Part shown: in pieces, positions 9,558 to 17,422 of the stretch
How the letters are laid out: every line of letters begins with the position of its first letter
How positions within the stretch are numbered: position 1 is the stretch's first letter
NCBI GenBank assembly: GCA_958352885.1
Contig: CATWQI010000009.1
Span: forward strand, 62,001 to 126,000
Length of the DNA stretch: 64,000 bases
Source: an uncultured Duncaniella sp.
Lineage (GTDB): Bacteria > Bacteroidota > Bacteroidia > Bacteroidales > Muribaculaceae
Direction of reading: 5' to 3'
Program-made: the position numbers and the translations under genes
Notes under the pieces: generated by a model
What the model saw: the letters and a program-made list of their open reading frames with translations, nothing else
Database searches by the model: none
What the model was told of the DNA's origin: nothing

Positions 9558-12500
9558 ATGTCATTTCAATCATTTCTAACAAAGATTTTCGGCAACAAGT
9601 CCACCCGTGACCTCAAGGAAATCGAGCCGATAGTCAAACAAATAGAGGCTCTCCAGCCGGAAGTGAAAGAACTCACCATAGACCAGCTGCGTGAACGCAT
9701 ACAGGCGGTGCGCAACGATATCAAGCAAGCCATCTCCGTTCCCGAAGAGGAAAATGCCCGGCTGAAAGTTGAAGTCGAGGAACTCCCGTTTGACGAGCGT
9801 CAGCCTATCTGGGATAAAATTGACCAGAACGAGAAAACCATACTTGACACCATCGAGAAGAAACTCAACGAACATCTTCCCGAAGTGTTCGCCGTGGTTC
9901 GCGAGACAGCAGCCCGTTTCGCAGCAAACGAGACAATCGTGGTCAAAGCCACACAGCTTGACCGGGAACTGGCAGCCCAAGGCAAGGATTTCGTCACCAT
10001 TGACGGGGATAATGCCATATGGAAGAACCACTGGATGGCAGGCGGAAATGAAATATCCTGGGATATGGTACACTACCGTGTACAGCTCATCGGCGGCATA
10101 GTGCTCCATCAGGGCAAAATAGCCGAAATGGCTACTGGTGAAGGTAAGACACTCGTGGCGACACTCCCGGTGTTCCTCCGCTCACTTTCAGGCAGAGGCG
10201 TACACGTGGTGACTGTAAACGACTACCTCTCTAAACGTGACTCTGAATGGATGGGTCCGCTGTATATGTTCCACGGCTCTACCGTAGACTGCATCGACAA
10301 GCACCAGCCCAACACGGAAGCACGACGCAACGCATACAACTGCGACATAACATTCGGCACAAACAATGAGTTCGGCTTCGACTACCTCCGTGACAACATG
10401 GCGATGTCACCAAACGACATGGTGCAGCGCAAGCACTACTATGCTATCGTCGACGAGGTTGACTCCGTGCTTATCGACGACGCCCGCACACCTCTCATCA
10501 TCTCCGGTCCCGTGCCCAGAGGGGACGACCAGCTCTTTGACGAGTACCGTCCCAACGTGGAGAAAGTGGTAGAGGCTCAGCGCCGTCTCGTCACCAAGAT
10601 TCTCGCCGAGGCAAAGGCAAAGATAGCTTCCGACGACAAGGATACCCGCAAGGAGGGCGCTCTGCTCCTGTTCCGCGCATTCAAGGGTCTGCCGAAGAAC
10701 GGCGCGCTCATTAAGTTCCTCTCGCAGGAAGGTATGAAGAACCTCATGCTTGAGACCGAGGCTTATTATCTTCAGGACAACCAGCGCGAAATGCCCAAGG
10801 TCACCGACCCGCTCTACTTTGTCATTGACGAGAAGAACCGCAGCGTCGAACTCACTGACAAGGGTATCGACGAGCTCACAGGCAAGAGTGACGACCCCCA
10901 GTTCTTCGTGCTCCCGGATATAGCCGCACAACTCTCGGAAGCCGAGACAATTCAGGATGCCATGGAGCGTCAGCAGCGTAAGGATGAACTGATGCAGGAG
11001 TACGCAGTCAAGGCTGAACGTGTCCATACCGTGACACAGCTTCTCAAGGCATACGCTCTCTTCGAGAAAGATGTGGAGTACGTGATTGACGAGGGCAAAA
11101 TCAAGATTGTGGACGAGCAGACAGGACGTATCATGGAAGGTCGCCGTTACAGCGACGGTCTCCATCAGGCTATCGAAGCTAAGGAACATGTCAAAGTCGA
11201 GGCTGCCACACAGACATTCGCCACCATCACTCTCCAGAACTATTTCCGTATGTACCATAAGCTTGCCGGTATGACCGGTACAGCCGAGACAGAAGCCGGT
11301 GAGTTCTGGGACATATACAAACTCGACGTGGTGACAATCCCCACCAACAAGCCGATAGCCCGTATCGACATGAACGACCGCGTGTACAAGACCAAGAAGG
11401 AGAAGTATGCGGCAGTCATCGAGGAAATACAGAACCTCGTGTCACAGGGACGCCCGGTACTCGTGGGCACAACCTCAGTCGAGATTTCAGAGCTTCTGAG
11501 CCGTATGCTCACCATGCGCCATATCCCACACAACGTCCTCAACGCCAAACTACACCAGAAGGAAGCTGAGATTGTGGCACATGCCGGTAAGCAGGGCATG
11601 GTAACCATCGCCACAAACATGGCGGGTCGCGGTACGGACATCAAGCTCACACCCGAAGTCAAAGCGGCAGGCGGACTTGCCATCATCGGCACCGAACGCC
11701 ATGAGTCCCGACGCGTAGACCGTCAGCTCCGAGGCCGTTCAGGTCGTCAGGGCGACCCGGGTTCATCAGTATTCTACGTTTCGTTCGAGGATCAGCTTAT
11801 GCGCCTCTTTGCCACTGACCGTGTAATGAAGATGCTTGACTCCTTCGGTCTTGAGGAGGGCGAACGCATAGAAAGCCGTATGGTAACCAACGCTATCGGC
11901 AATGCCCAGAAGCGTGTGGAGGAGAATAACTTCGGTATCCGCAAGCGGCTCCTCGAATATGACGATGTGATGAACAAGCAGCGTACCTACATCTACAATC
12001 GCCGCCACCACGCACTCCTCGGCGAGCGTATCGGTATCGACATCGCCAATATGATGTGGGACATCATCGAGAACCTCGTTAACAATTACAGTTCACCCGC
12101 CGATTATCAGGACCTCGCCATGGAGCTATTCCGTGTGCTCACCATCGAGGCTCCATTCACCGAGGATGAGTATAAGAATCTCTCTAAGGAGGATGCCATC
12201 GAGAAGATTCACACAGCAGCCCAGGAGGCATTCGACCGCAAGAGCCAGCGCATCATCGACGTGGCGCTCCCCGTAATCACCGACTGCGTGGAGAACCGAG
12301 GATTCAAAGGCCGTATCGCAGTCCCGATGACGGACGGCAAACGTTTCTACAACCTTGTGGTAAACATTGACGAGGCATACCGTACCGGTTGCAAGTCAAT
12401 CGTCAAGGAATGGCACAAAGCTGTGCTGCTCGTATCAATCGACGAGCTCTGGAAAGAACATCTCCGCGAACTCGACCAGTTGCGCCAGAGCGTACAGAAC

Positions 12501-12935
12501 GCATCCTATGAGCAGAAAGATCCGCTGGTTATCTACAAGGTAGAATCTTTCCACCTCTTCGAGAACATGCTCAACAACCTCAACACAAAGGCAATGTCTA
12601 CCCTTATGAGAGGTCAGATTTACATCCAGCAGCCGGCTCCGGCACCGCAAGCTCCGACACAGGACGGCGAAGAGAACACTCCGGCTCAGGAGGCTCCCAA
12701 AGCCCAACCCAAGGTAGAGCGTGCAATGCCTGAACGTGCCAATGACTACTCAAAGTACCGCACTTCACGTGAAAACCTCCCGGGCGAAGCAGCCCAGCGT
12801 GCAGCTGCTCAGGGAGCAGGTCAGCAGCGTGTAGCCCCACAGCCGGTAAAAGCCGGTCCTCGCATAAACCGTAATGACCCTTGCCCTTGCGGTTCAGGTA
12901 AAAAATACAAAAACTGCCACGGTCGCGGACTCTGA
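9558..12935 (+). CDS. secA: Preprotein translocase ATPase SecA
   Basis: SecA drives preproteins through SecYEG using ATP. Visible landmarks are MATGEGKTLVATLP (Walker A), VHVVTVNDYLSKRD, NNEFGFDYLRDNM, VDEVDSVLIDDARTPLIISG (Walker B with the DEVD box), GMTGTAETE, NMAGRGTDIKL and ERHESRRVDRQLRGRSGRQG. The C terminus ends in a proline/alanine-rich linker and the zinc motif CPCGSGKKYKNCHG, which contacts SecB and ribosomes in other bacteria. At 1125 residues it is longer than the E. coli protein (about 900) because of an insertion in the first nucleotide-binding domain, as is usual in Bacteroidetes. A terminator follows at 13053. Confidence 0.98.
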   Translation: MSFQSFLTKIFGNKSTRDLKEIEPIVKQIEALQPEVKELTIDQLRERIQAVRNDIKQAISVPEEENARLKVEVEELPFDERQPIWDKIDQNEKTILDTIEKKLNEHLPEVFAVVRETAARFAANETIVVKATQLDRELAAQGKDFVTIDGDNAIWKNHWMAGGNEISWDMVHYRVQLIGGIVLHQGKIAEMATGEGKTLVATLPVFLRSLSGRGVHVVTVNDYLSKRDSEWMGPLYMFHGSTVDCIDKHQPNTEARRNAYNCDITFGTNNEFGFDYLRDNMAMSPNDMVQRKHYYAIVDEVDSVLIDDARTPLIISGPVPRGDDQLFDEYRPNVEKVVEAQRRLVTKILAEAKAKIASDDKDTRKEGALLLFRAFKGLPKNGALIKFLSQEGMKNLMLETEAYYLQDNQREMPKVTDPLYFVIDEKNRSVELTDKGIDELTGKSDDPQFFVLPDIAAQLSEAETIQDAMERQQRKDELMQEYAVKAERVHTVTQLLKAYALFEKDVEYVIDEGKIKIVDEQTGRIMEGRRYSDGLHQAIEAKEHVKVEAATQTFATITLQNYFRMYHKLAGMTGTAETEAGEFWDIYKLDVVTIPTNKPIARIDMNDRVYKTKKEKYAAVIEEIQNLVSQGRPVLVGTTSVEISELLSRMLTMRHIPHNVLNAKLHQKEAEIVAHAGKQGMVTIATNMAGRGTDIKLTPEVKAAGGLAIIGTERHESRRVDRQLRGRSGRQGDPGSSVFYVSFEDQLMRLFATDRVMKMLDSFGLEEGERIESRMVTNAIGNAQKRVEENNFGIRKRLLEYDDVMNKQRTYIYNRRHHALLGERIGIDIANMMWDIIENLVNNYSSPADYQDLAMELFRVLTIEAPFTEDEYKNLSKEDAIEKIHTAAQEAFDRKSQRIIDVALPVITDCVENRGFKGRIAVPMTDGKRFYNLVVNIDEAYRTGCKSIVKEWHKAVLLVSIDELWKEHLRELDQLRQSVQNASYEQKDPLVIYKVESFHLFENMLNNLNTKAMSTLMRGQIYIQQPAPAPQAPTQDGEENTPAQEAPKAQPKVERAMPERANDYSKYRTSRENLPGEAAQRAAAQGAGQQRVAPQPVKAGPRINRNDPCPCGSGKKYKNCHGRGL

Positions 12936-13052
12936 TATGGAGTGCATACCGCTCTCCGTACTGTCTCTCCTCCTCAACTCATGAGAATAGCCCGGAGTCG
13001 GTCTGCTCGACCGCACTTAGGCATACGAATATACTAACAAAGCCAAAAATTC

Positions 13053-13091
13053 GCCCCCTGCCACATGTGAATGCAGCAGGGGGATTTTTTT
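13053..13091. terminator. Bidirectional rho-independent terminator between secA and the antiporter gene
   Basis: The stem CCCCCTGC / GCAGGGGG encloses a short loop containing CACATGTGAAT. It is followed by a TTTTTTT run on the plus strand and by a T run in the reverse direction (AAAAATTC on the plus strand). It separates two convergent genes. Confidence 0.8.
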
Positions 13092-13140
13092 GGCTGTAAC
13101 GACCTGCAATCGCTTCATGCCATCTTCATTATGTACCAAG

Positions 13141-14142
13141 TCATGCGTTGGCGACAAGATAGGCTGTGTATGCTATGAAACAGGACACGAGCACTACGCC
13201 TTCAGCCCGGGTAATGGTGCGGCGCTTGAACAGCCAGCCGAACACCCAGAACAGAATACATGCGCCCAGCAGCACCAGAAAATCCACATTGGTTATGCCT
13301 CCGAGCGGCAATGGCGCCACCGTGGACGAAACACCGAGCACGAAAAAGATATTGAATATATTGCTCCCTACGATATTGCCCACAGCAAGTCCGGGCTTGT
13401 TCTTCAAAGCGGCGGCAAGCGACGCAGCCAAATCAGGAAGCGACGTACCGGCGGCAACAATGGTCAGACCTATCACCGACTCGCTCACATTAAGTCCTCT
13501 CGCCACGTCGGAAGCTCCCTTGACAAAGAGGTCACCGCCGAAAATCAAAGCCGCAAGTCCGCCTGCCACATATATGACCGCTTTCCAGAAAGCCATATCC
13601 TTCACCTCATCTGTTTCCGCTATACCTACCGCCTCATTCGCTTCAACCGGTGTGGGAGCGGACACCTGCTTTTCCCTTGCGATTGACAGCGTATAGCGCA
13701 TAAAAATCGCAAAGAAGAGAAGCATCAGCAGCCCGTCTACCCTGTCGATTTCATTAGCAGCGTCACCGTTAAGCCACACCCCGTTAGCACATATCAGCAG
13801 CACAAGCGCTGACAATATCACAAGGGGAATCTCGTTCGTCATATAGCTCTTCTTGACCTTGATTGGCGAGACTATCGCGACACTGCCGACTATCACAAGG
13901 ATATTGAATATGTTACTACCCACGATATTGCCGATAGCAAGACCTGCGCTACCCTTGATGGCAGAGGTCACACTTATGACAAGTTCCGGGGCTGATGTTC
14001 CGAACGCCACCACAGTCAGACCGATGACCAGGTCAGACACACCCCATCTCTTAGCCATTGCTGAAGCGCCGTCAGTCAGAAAGTTCGCACCGCAGAGTAT
14101 CAGCACACATCCACCTATCAGAATCAGAACGTCAAGTAACAT
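13141..14142 (-). CDS. Calcium/sodium antiporter, CaCA family (YrbG-like)
   Basis: This is an inner-membrane cation/proton or cation/sodium antiporter. The two inverted alpha repeats that form the ion path are clear: VIGLTVVAFGTSAPELVIS with GNIVGSNIFNIL in the first half, and VIGLTIVAAGTSLPDLAAS with GNIVGSNIFNIFF in the second. The second repeat has Asp where most bacterial members have Glu (GTSLPEL), as in potassium-dependent NCKX exchangers. About ten hydrophobic helices fit, with a charged cytosolic loop around residues 160-185. At 333 residues it has normal length. It is 20 bases downstream of meaB on the same strand and is likely co-transcribed with it. Confidence 0.93.
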   Translation of the reverse strand: MLLDVLILIGGCVLILCGANFLTDGASAMAKRWGVSDLVIGLTVVAFGTSAPELVISVTSAIKGSAGLAIGNIVGSNIFNILVIVGSVAIVSPIKVKKSYMTNEIPLVILSALVLLICANGVWLNGDAANEIDRVDGLLMLLFFAIFMRYTLSIAREKQVSAPTPVEANEAVGIAETDEVKDMAFWKAVIYVAGGLAALIFGGDLFVKGASDVARGLNVSESVIGLTIVAAGTSLPDLAASLAAALKNKPGLAVGNIVGSNIFNIFFVLGVSSTVAPLPLGGITNVDFLVLLGACILFWVFGWLFKRRTITRAEGVVLVSCFIAYTAYLVANA

Positions 14143-14162
14143 ACGAGAGGGGTTTTAATGGA

Positions 14163-15251
14163 TTATTTCTTTGAGAAATAGTAGTCAAGAATATCACGTG
14201 CGGCAGTAAACGAGCTCTGGACATTGTTCAGCACTCTTGCCTCACGTTCGGCGAGCATCTTCTCGACCTCGGGATTATTATAGAAATGCGCGCGGAGCTG
14301 CTCATTGATGGTTTCATACATCCAATAGCGGGCCTGCTCGCTGCGCTTGCGCTCAAAGTAGCCGTTACCCTCCACAAACTCGAAATAACGGTCAACCATT
14401 GCCCACACTTCCTCTATTCCAAGTTCATAGTACCCGGAGTAAGTGAGCACCTCAGGCTTCCAGCCCGAAGTTGTCGGCGGGAAGAGGTGGAGCGCGCTAC
14501 GGAACTGGGCCTGAGCCAGCTGCGCACGGGGTATATTGTCACCGTCAGCCTTATTTATGACTATGCCGTCAGCCATCTCCATGATACCGCGCTTGATACC
14601 CTGAAGCTCGTCACCGGTACCTGCAAGCTGAATCAGCAGAAAGAAATCGACCATCGAGTGAACGGCTGTCTCGCTCTGACCTACCCCGACAGTCTCGACA
14701 AATATATTGTCATAGCCGGCAGCCTCGCAGAGCACAATCGTCTCCCTGGTCTTACGGGCAACACCGCCGAGAGAGCCTGCCGAAGGGCTGGGACGTATGA
14801 ACGCAGACGGATGCACCGACAGTTTCTCCATTCGAGTCTTGTCACCAAGGATACTCCCTTTGGTGCGCTCGCTTGAAGGGTCGATGGCAAGCACTGCAAG
14901 CTTGCCGCCACGCTTGAGCACATGGAGACCGAACACATCAATCGAAGTACTCTTACCTGCCCCGGGAACACCGGTTATGCCTATGCGGCGTGAATTACCG
15001 GAGTAAGGGAGACACTTCTCTATAACCTCCTGCGCCAGTCTCTGATGGTCAGGCGAAAGACTCTCGACCAGAGTGACCGCACGTGAAAGCATTGTCACAT
15101 CACCTTTGAGAATCCCTTCCACCATCTCTCCCACCGAGGGGAGAGGACGACGCTTGCGTCTCTGCAGATAAGGGTTAACAACAGGTGGCTGAGCCACACC
15201 GCCATTGACGGTAAGCCCATTATATTTTGCGTCATTCTCTATATGCTCCAT
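14163..15251 (-). CDS. meaB: Methylmalonyl-CoA mutase chaperone GTPase MeaB
   Basis: MeaB is a G3E-type GTPase that gates cobalamin loading and protects methylmalonyl-CoA mutase, an enzyme of the succinate-propionate pathway typical of Bacteroidales. The sequence shows RIGITGVPGAGKST (P-loop), AIDPSSERTKGSILGDKTRM, PSAGSLGGVARKTRE, ETVGVGQSE and VINKADGDN (the NKxD guanine-binding motif). It has a helical N terminus and the usual C-terminal dimerisation extension. At 362 residues it is slightly longer than the usual 330 because of about 30 extra N-terminal residues. The mutase genes are not in this window. The upstream DUF1573 gene ends 31 bases before its start. Confidence 0.96.
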   Translation of the reverse strand: MEHIENDAKYNGLTVNGGVAQPPVVNPYLQRRKRRPLPSVGEMVEGILKGDVTMLSRAVTLVESLSPDHQRLAQEVIEKCLPYSGNSRRIGITGVPGAGKSTSIDVFGLHVLKRGGKLAVLAIDPSSERTKGSILGDKTRMEKLSVHPSAFIRPSPSAGSLGGVARKTRETIVLCEAAGYDNIFVETVGVGQSETAVHSMVDFFLLIQLAGTGDELQGIKRGIMEMADGIVINKADGDNIPRAQLAQAQFRSALHLFPPTTSGWKPEVLTYSGYYELGIEEVWAMVDRYFEFVEGNGYFERKRSEQARYWMYETINEQLRAHFYNNPEVEKMLAEREARVLNNVQSSFTAARDILDYYFSKK

Positions 15252-15282
15252 GGTATGTAATCTGTTACGTTTCAGAATTATA

Positions 15283-16359
15283 TTATTTCACTTCGGCAAC
15301 CACCCTCACCATCGTAGACGGATGCAGCGGGTCGTTTGCCACTATGTTTATCCTGGCGTTCAGTAATTCGGTGTCACCTATGCGCGACGGATCGACCGTC
15401 ACCTGTACCTTCTCCTTCTTCCCGGGCTTGATTTTATCACTCTTCATGCTGACTGTCACAGCCTCGTCAGGACATGAAATCCTGCGAATCAACAATGGAC
15501 TCTTGCCGACATTCTCGATGGTGAACGTGCGGTGAATCACAGCGTCGCTTTTGCTCACACGTTCCAGGTCAATCGAGGTGACATCAGTGTCAAGCACAGG
15601 CGCATTCTTACGCTGCTCGGGGGTAAGTTTGGAGAAGTCCTCATTGATAATCGCCACAGTCTCCACCGTCATGGCATCGGATGATTGCGCCGACGGATAA
15701 AGCCTGAACGAATCAGTCACTATTCCCCACTCTTTGCACCGGTCGGAATGCATAACCGTGGACACTACGAACTGCTCGCCCGGTGGCACCGCCGCAGGCT
15801 GTATGAGAACGTTGATATACGGAGGCACATCCTTGACTACAGGATAGAGCGTATCGGACGAGGCATTATATCCCTCTACATACTGCCCTGATGTATGCCC
15901 TTTGTTAACATTGCCGTAAGGTATGGTGAGCGAACGCAACTTCATGACTCCAAGCGAATGGGGAAAACGGGTCTTAAGCGTATTGGATGCCCCTATCACA
16001 GTGCCTTGGATAGTGAGATTCGAACGCAAAGGGTCCGAATCCAAATCCACGTTGATATGCTTTACGAATCGTCCCGGACGCCCCTTCGGGTCAAATCCGA
16101 CACGTATCACTGCGGTATCACCCGGTGCGACAGGTTCGATTGAATAGTCCGGACGGGTACAACCGCAATTAGCCCTGGCGGATATTATAGCCAGAGGCTC
16201 GTCGCCGGTATTGACAAGTTTGAAATCACAGTACACTGTACCCATATCCTCGTCAAAAGCACCGAAATTATGCTTGGTCTCAAGCCACACACCTTTACCC
16301 TCGGCACTTGCTCCGAGAGCACACAGAGCAACAACTCCGCTTATCAAATATTTACGCAT
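15283..16359 (-). CDS. DUF1573 protein, three-domain envelope form
   Basis: I chose the ATG at 16359 because it opens a signal peptide (MRKYLISGVVALCALGASA); an upstream in-frame ATG at 16401 would add 14 residues before it. Residues 25 to about 125 are a DUF1573 (ASPM/SPD-2/Hydin-like immunoglobulin) domain with HNFGAFDE, LVNTGDEPLAI, ANCGCTRPDY and PGDTAVIRVGFDPKGRPG. A second, weaker Ig-like unit lies in the middle, and a third ends in ADDPLHPSTMVRV-like sequence (NDPLHPSTMVRV). DUF1573 proteins are abundant in Bacteroidetes envelopes, and no activity is established. A smaller paralogue lies 117 bases upstream and meaB follows. Confidence 0.85.
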   Translation of the reverse strand: MRKYLISGVVALCALGASAEGKGVWLETKHNFGAFDEDMGTVYCDFKLVNTGDEPLAIISARANCGCTRPDYSIEPVAPGDTAVIRVGFDPKGRPGRFVKHINVDLDSDPLRSNLTIQGTVIGASNTLKTRFPHSLGVMKLRSLTIPYGNVNKGHTSGQYVEGYNASSDTLYPVVKDVPPYINVLIQPAAVPPGEQFVVSTVMHSDRCKEWGIVTDSFRLYPSAQSSDAMTVETVAIINEDFSKLTPEQRKNAPVLDTDVTSIDLERVSKSDAVIHRTFTIENVGKSPLLIRRISCPDEAVTVSMKSDKIKPGKKEKVQVTVDPSRIGDTELLNARINIVANDPLHPSTMVRVVAEVK

Positions 16360-16475
16360 CACTCTCTTTAACACTTCATTCTGCCGGGAGTCAGTTATCA
16401 TCGTCTCATCCCGTCCGATTTAATAGCCAAATTATCTATATACCGGTCATTCACATCCCCTTAGCCGAATCAACA

Positions 16476-16853
16476 TCAGGGAACAACGACCCCGGAAAAC
16501 GTCAGTTTTTCCCGCGATTTACCGGCATTGGTTCTGACCTTGACAGTGCGGTTGAACTCACCGGCACGTCCACGCGGGTCAAATGTGACCTTTATAACTC
16601 CGGTCTTGCCAGGAGCTATCGGTTCCTTGGGATAGGAGGGCTCTGTACATCCGCAGCCCCCGTTAGTCACAAAATCAATCGAAAGAGGCTCGTCACCGAT
16701 ATTGGTAAATTCATAGGAAGCGGTTACCCTGCCGTTCTTCTCATGTATAGTACCGAAATCATGATTAGTGCTGGCGAATTTCACACGAGGCTTCGCCTCA
16801 GCCAATACAATCCCTGTGACTGCCATAAGCAGCATTATCAATATCTTTCTCAT
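16476..16853 (-). CDS. Small DUF1573 periplasmic protein
   Basis: The ATG at 16853 starts a signal peptide (MRKILIMLLMAVTGIVLAEA) and gives 125 residues; a further upstream ATG at 16883 would place ten residues before it and overlap the promoter. The mature part is a single DUF1573 domain: FASTNHDFGTIHE, YEFTNIGDEPLSID, GGCGCTEPSYPKEPI and KTGVIKVTFDPRGRAGEF. It resembles the N-terminal domain of the following gene (the same CGCT-P-Y motif), so the pair looks like a local duplication. A promoter of Bacteroidetes type lies directly upstream. Function unknown. Confidence 0.85.
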   Translation of the reverse strand: MRKILIMLLMAVTGIVLAEAKPRVKFASTNHDFGTIHEKNGRVTASYEFTNIGDEPLSIDFVTNGGCGCTEPSYPKEPIAPGKTGVIKVTFDPRGRAGEFNRTVKVRTNAGKSREKLTFSGVVVP

Positions 16854-16880
16854 AAGTTGAAGTTTATTACGCTTGCGCCA

Positions 16881-16910
16881 CAAAATTACGCAAAATTAAT
16901 GAATTAACAA
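16881..16910 (-). promoter_or_regulatory. Promoter of the small DUF1573 gene, with tandem -7 boxes
   Basis: Read on the minus strand, TTG (16908-16910), 19 bases, then TAATTTTG (16881-16888) fit the Bacteroidetes -33/-7 pattern. A second identical TAATTTTG lies at 16891-16898, ten bases upstream, giving two possible start points. Confidence 0.6.
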
Positions 16911-17072
16911 TATAAATTACCCTCCGGTGAAACCGAGCCTCTCAACACTACTCCGTGCCCCGGCTCATGATAAACAATTACATCTATATGAACGTTAAAT
17001 ATTGAAGAATTGTTTCAACTATCGGGAAAAGCCCGATGGATTTCCCTAATCCAAATTTTAAAACTTTACGTT

Positions 17073-17297
17073 ATGAGACGTAGGAAACTTTTATTTATTC
17101 TCGCCATCTGCACCGCATTGCTCGCCTCGACCGGTTTATCCTCCTGCGGAACCATCAGAAGCCACTGGGGTGTGGAACACGAATACGAATTTCCCGATGG
17201 CGACTATTTCTATGGCAAGCCTCACAAAAAGCACAAGAAGCACAAGAAACCTAAAAAGCATAAGAAACACAAGCACGATGACTGGGATGACGATTAA
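17073..17297 (+). CDS. Small lipoprotein with His/Lys-rich repeat tail
   Basis: The ATG at 17073 starts a 74-residue protein with a lipoprotein signal ending LSSCG, so the mature Cys would be lipidated. Longer in-frame starts upstream add a leader that does not look like a signal. After a short GTIRSHWGVEHEYEFPDGDYFYG segment, written here in parts (GTIRSHWGVEHEYEF, then PDGDYFYG), comes a tail of repeated KHKK units ending HKHDDWDDD. Such His-rich tails often bind divalent metals, but that is inference. I do not recognise a named family. It stands alone between two minus-strand genes and has its own terminator. Confidence 0.75.
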   Translation: MRRRKLLFILAICTALLASTGLSSCGTIRSHWGVEHEYEFPDGDYFYGKPHKKHKKHKKPKKHKKHKHDDWDDD

Positions 17298-17333
17298 TCA
17301 CCCGATCTGACATATCATCTCCGCAACATATAT

Positions 17334-17382
17334 AAAAACATCAAGGAGCCTCATCGAGTCGATGTGGCTCCTTGATGTTTTT
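17334..17382. terminator. Bidirectional terminator between the lipoprotein and malic enzyme genes
   Basis: A long stem ACATCAAGGAGCC / GGCTCCTTGATGT surrounds a small secondary hairpin (CATCGAGTCGATG). A T run follows on the plus strand and an A run precedes it, so it can work in both directions between convergent genes. Confidence 0.85.
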
Positions 17383-17422
17383 ATATTGCACTGACAATCA
17401 ATTGTCAGTCAGATGTCCATTT

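Noticed and set aside
15283..16853. One broken DUF1573 gene
   Set aside because: Both parts have their own start, signal peptide and stop; they look like paralogues, not a split gene.
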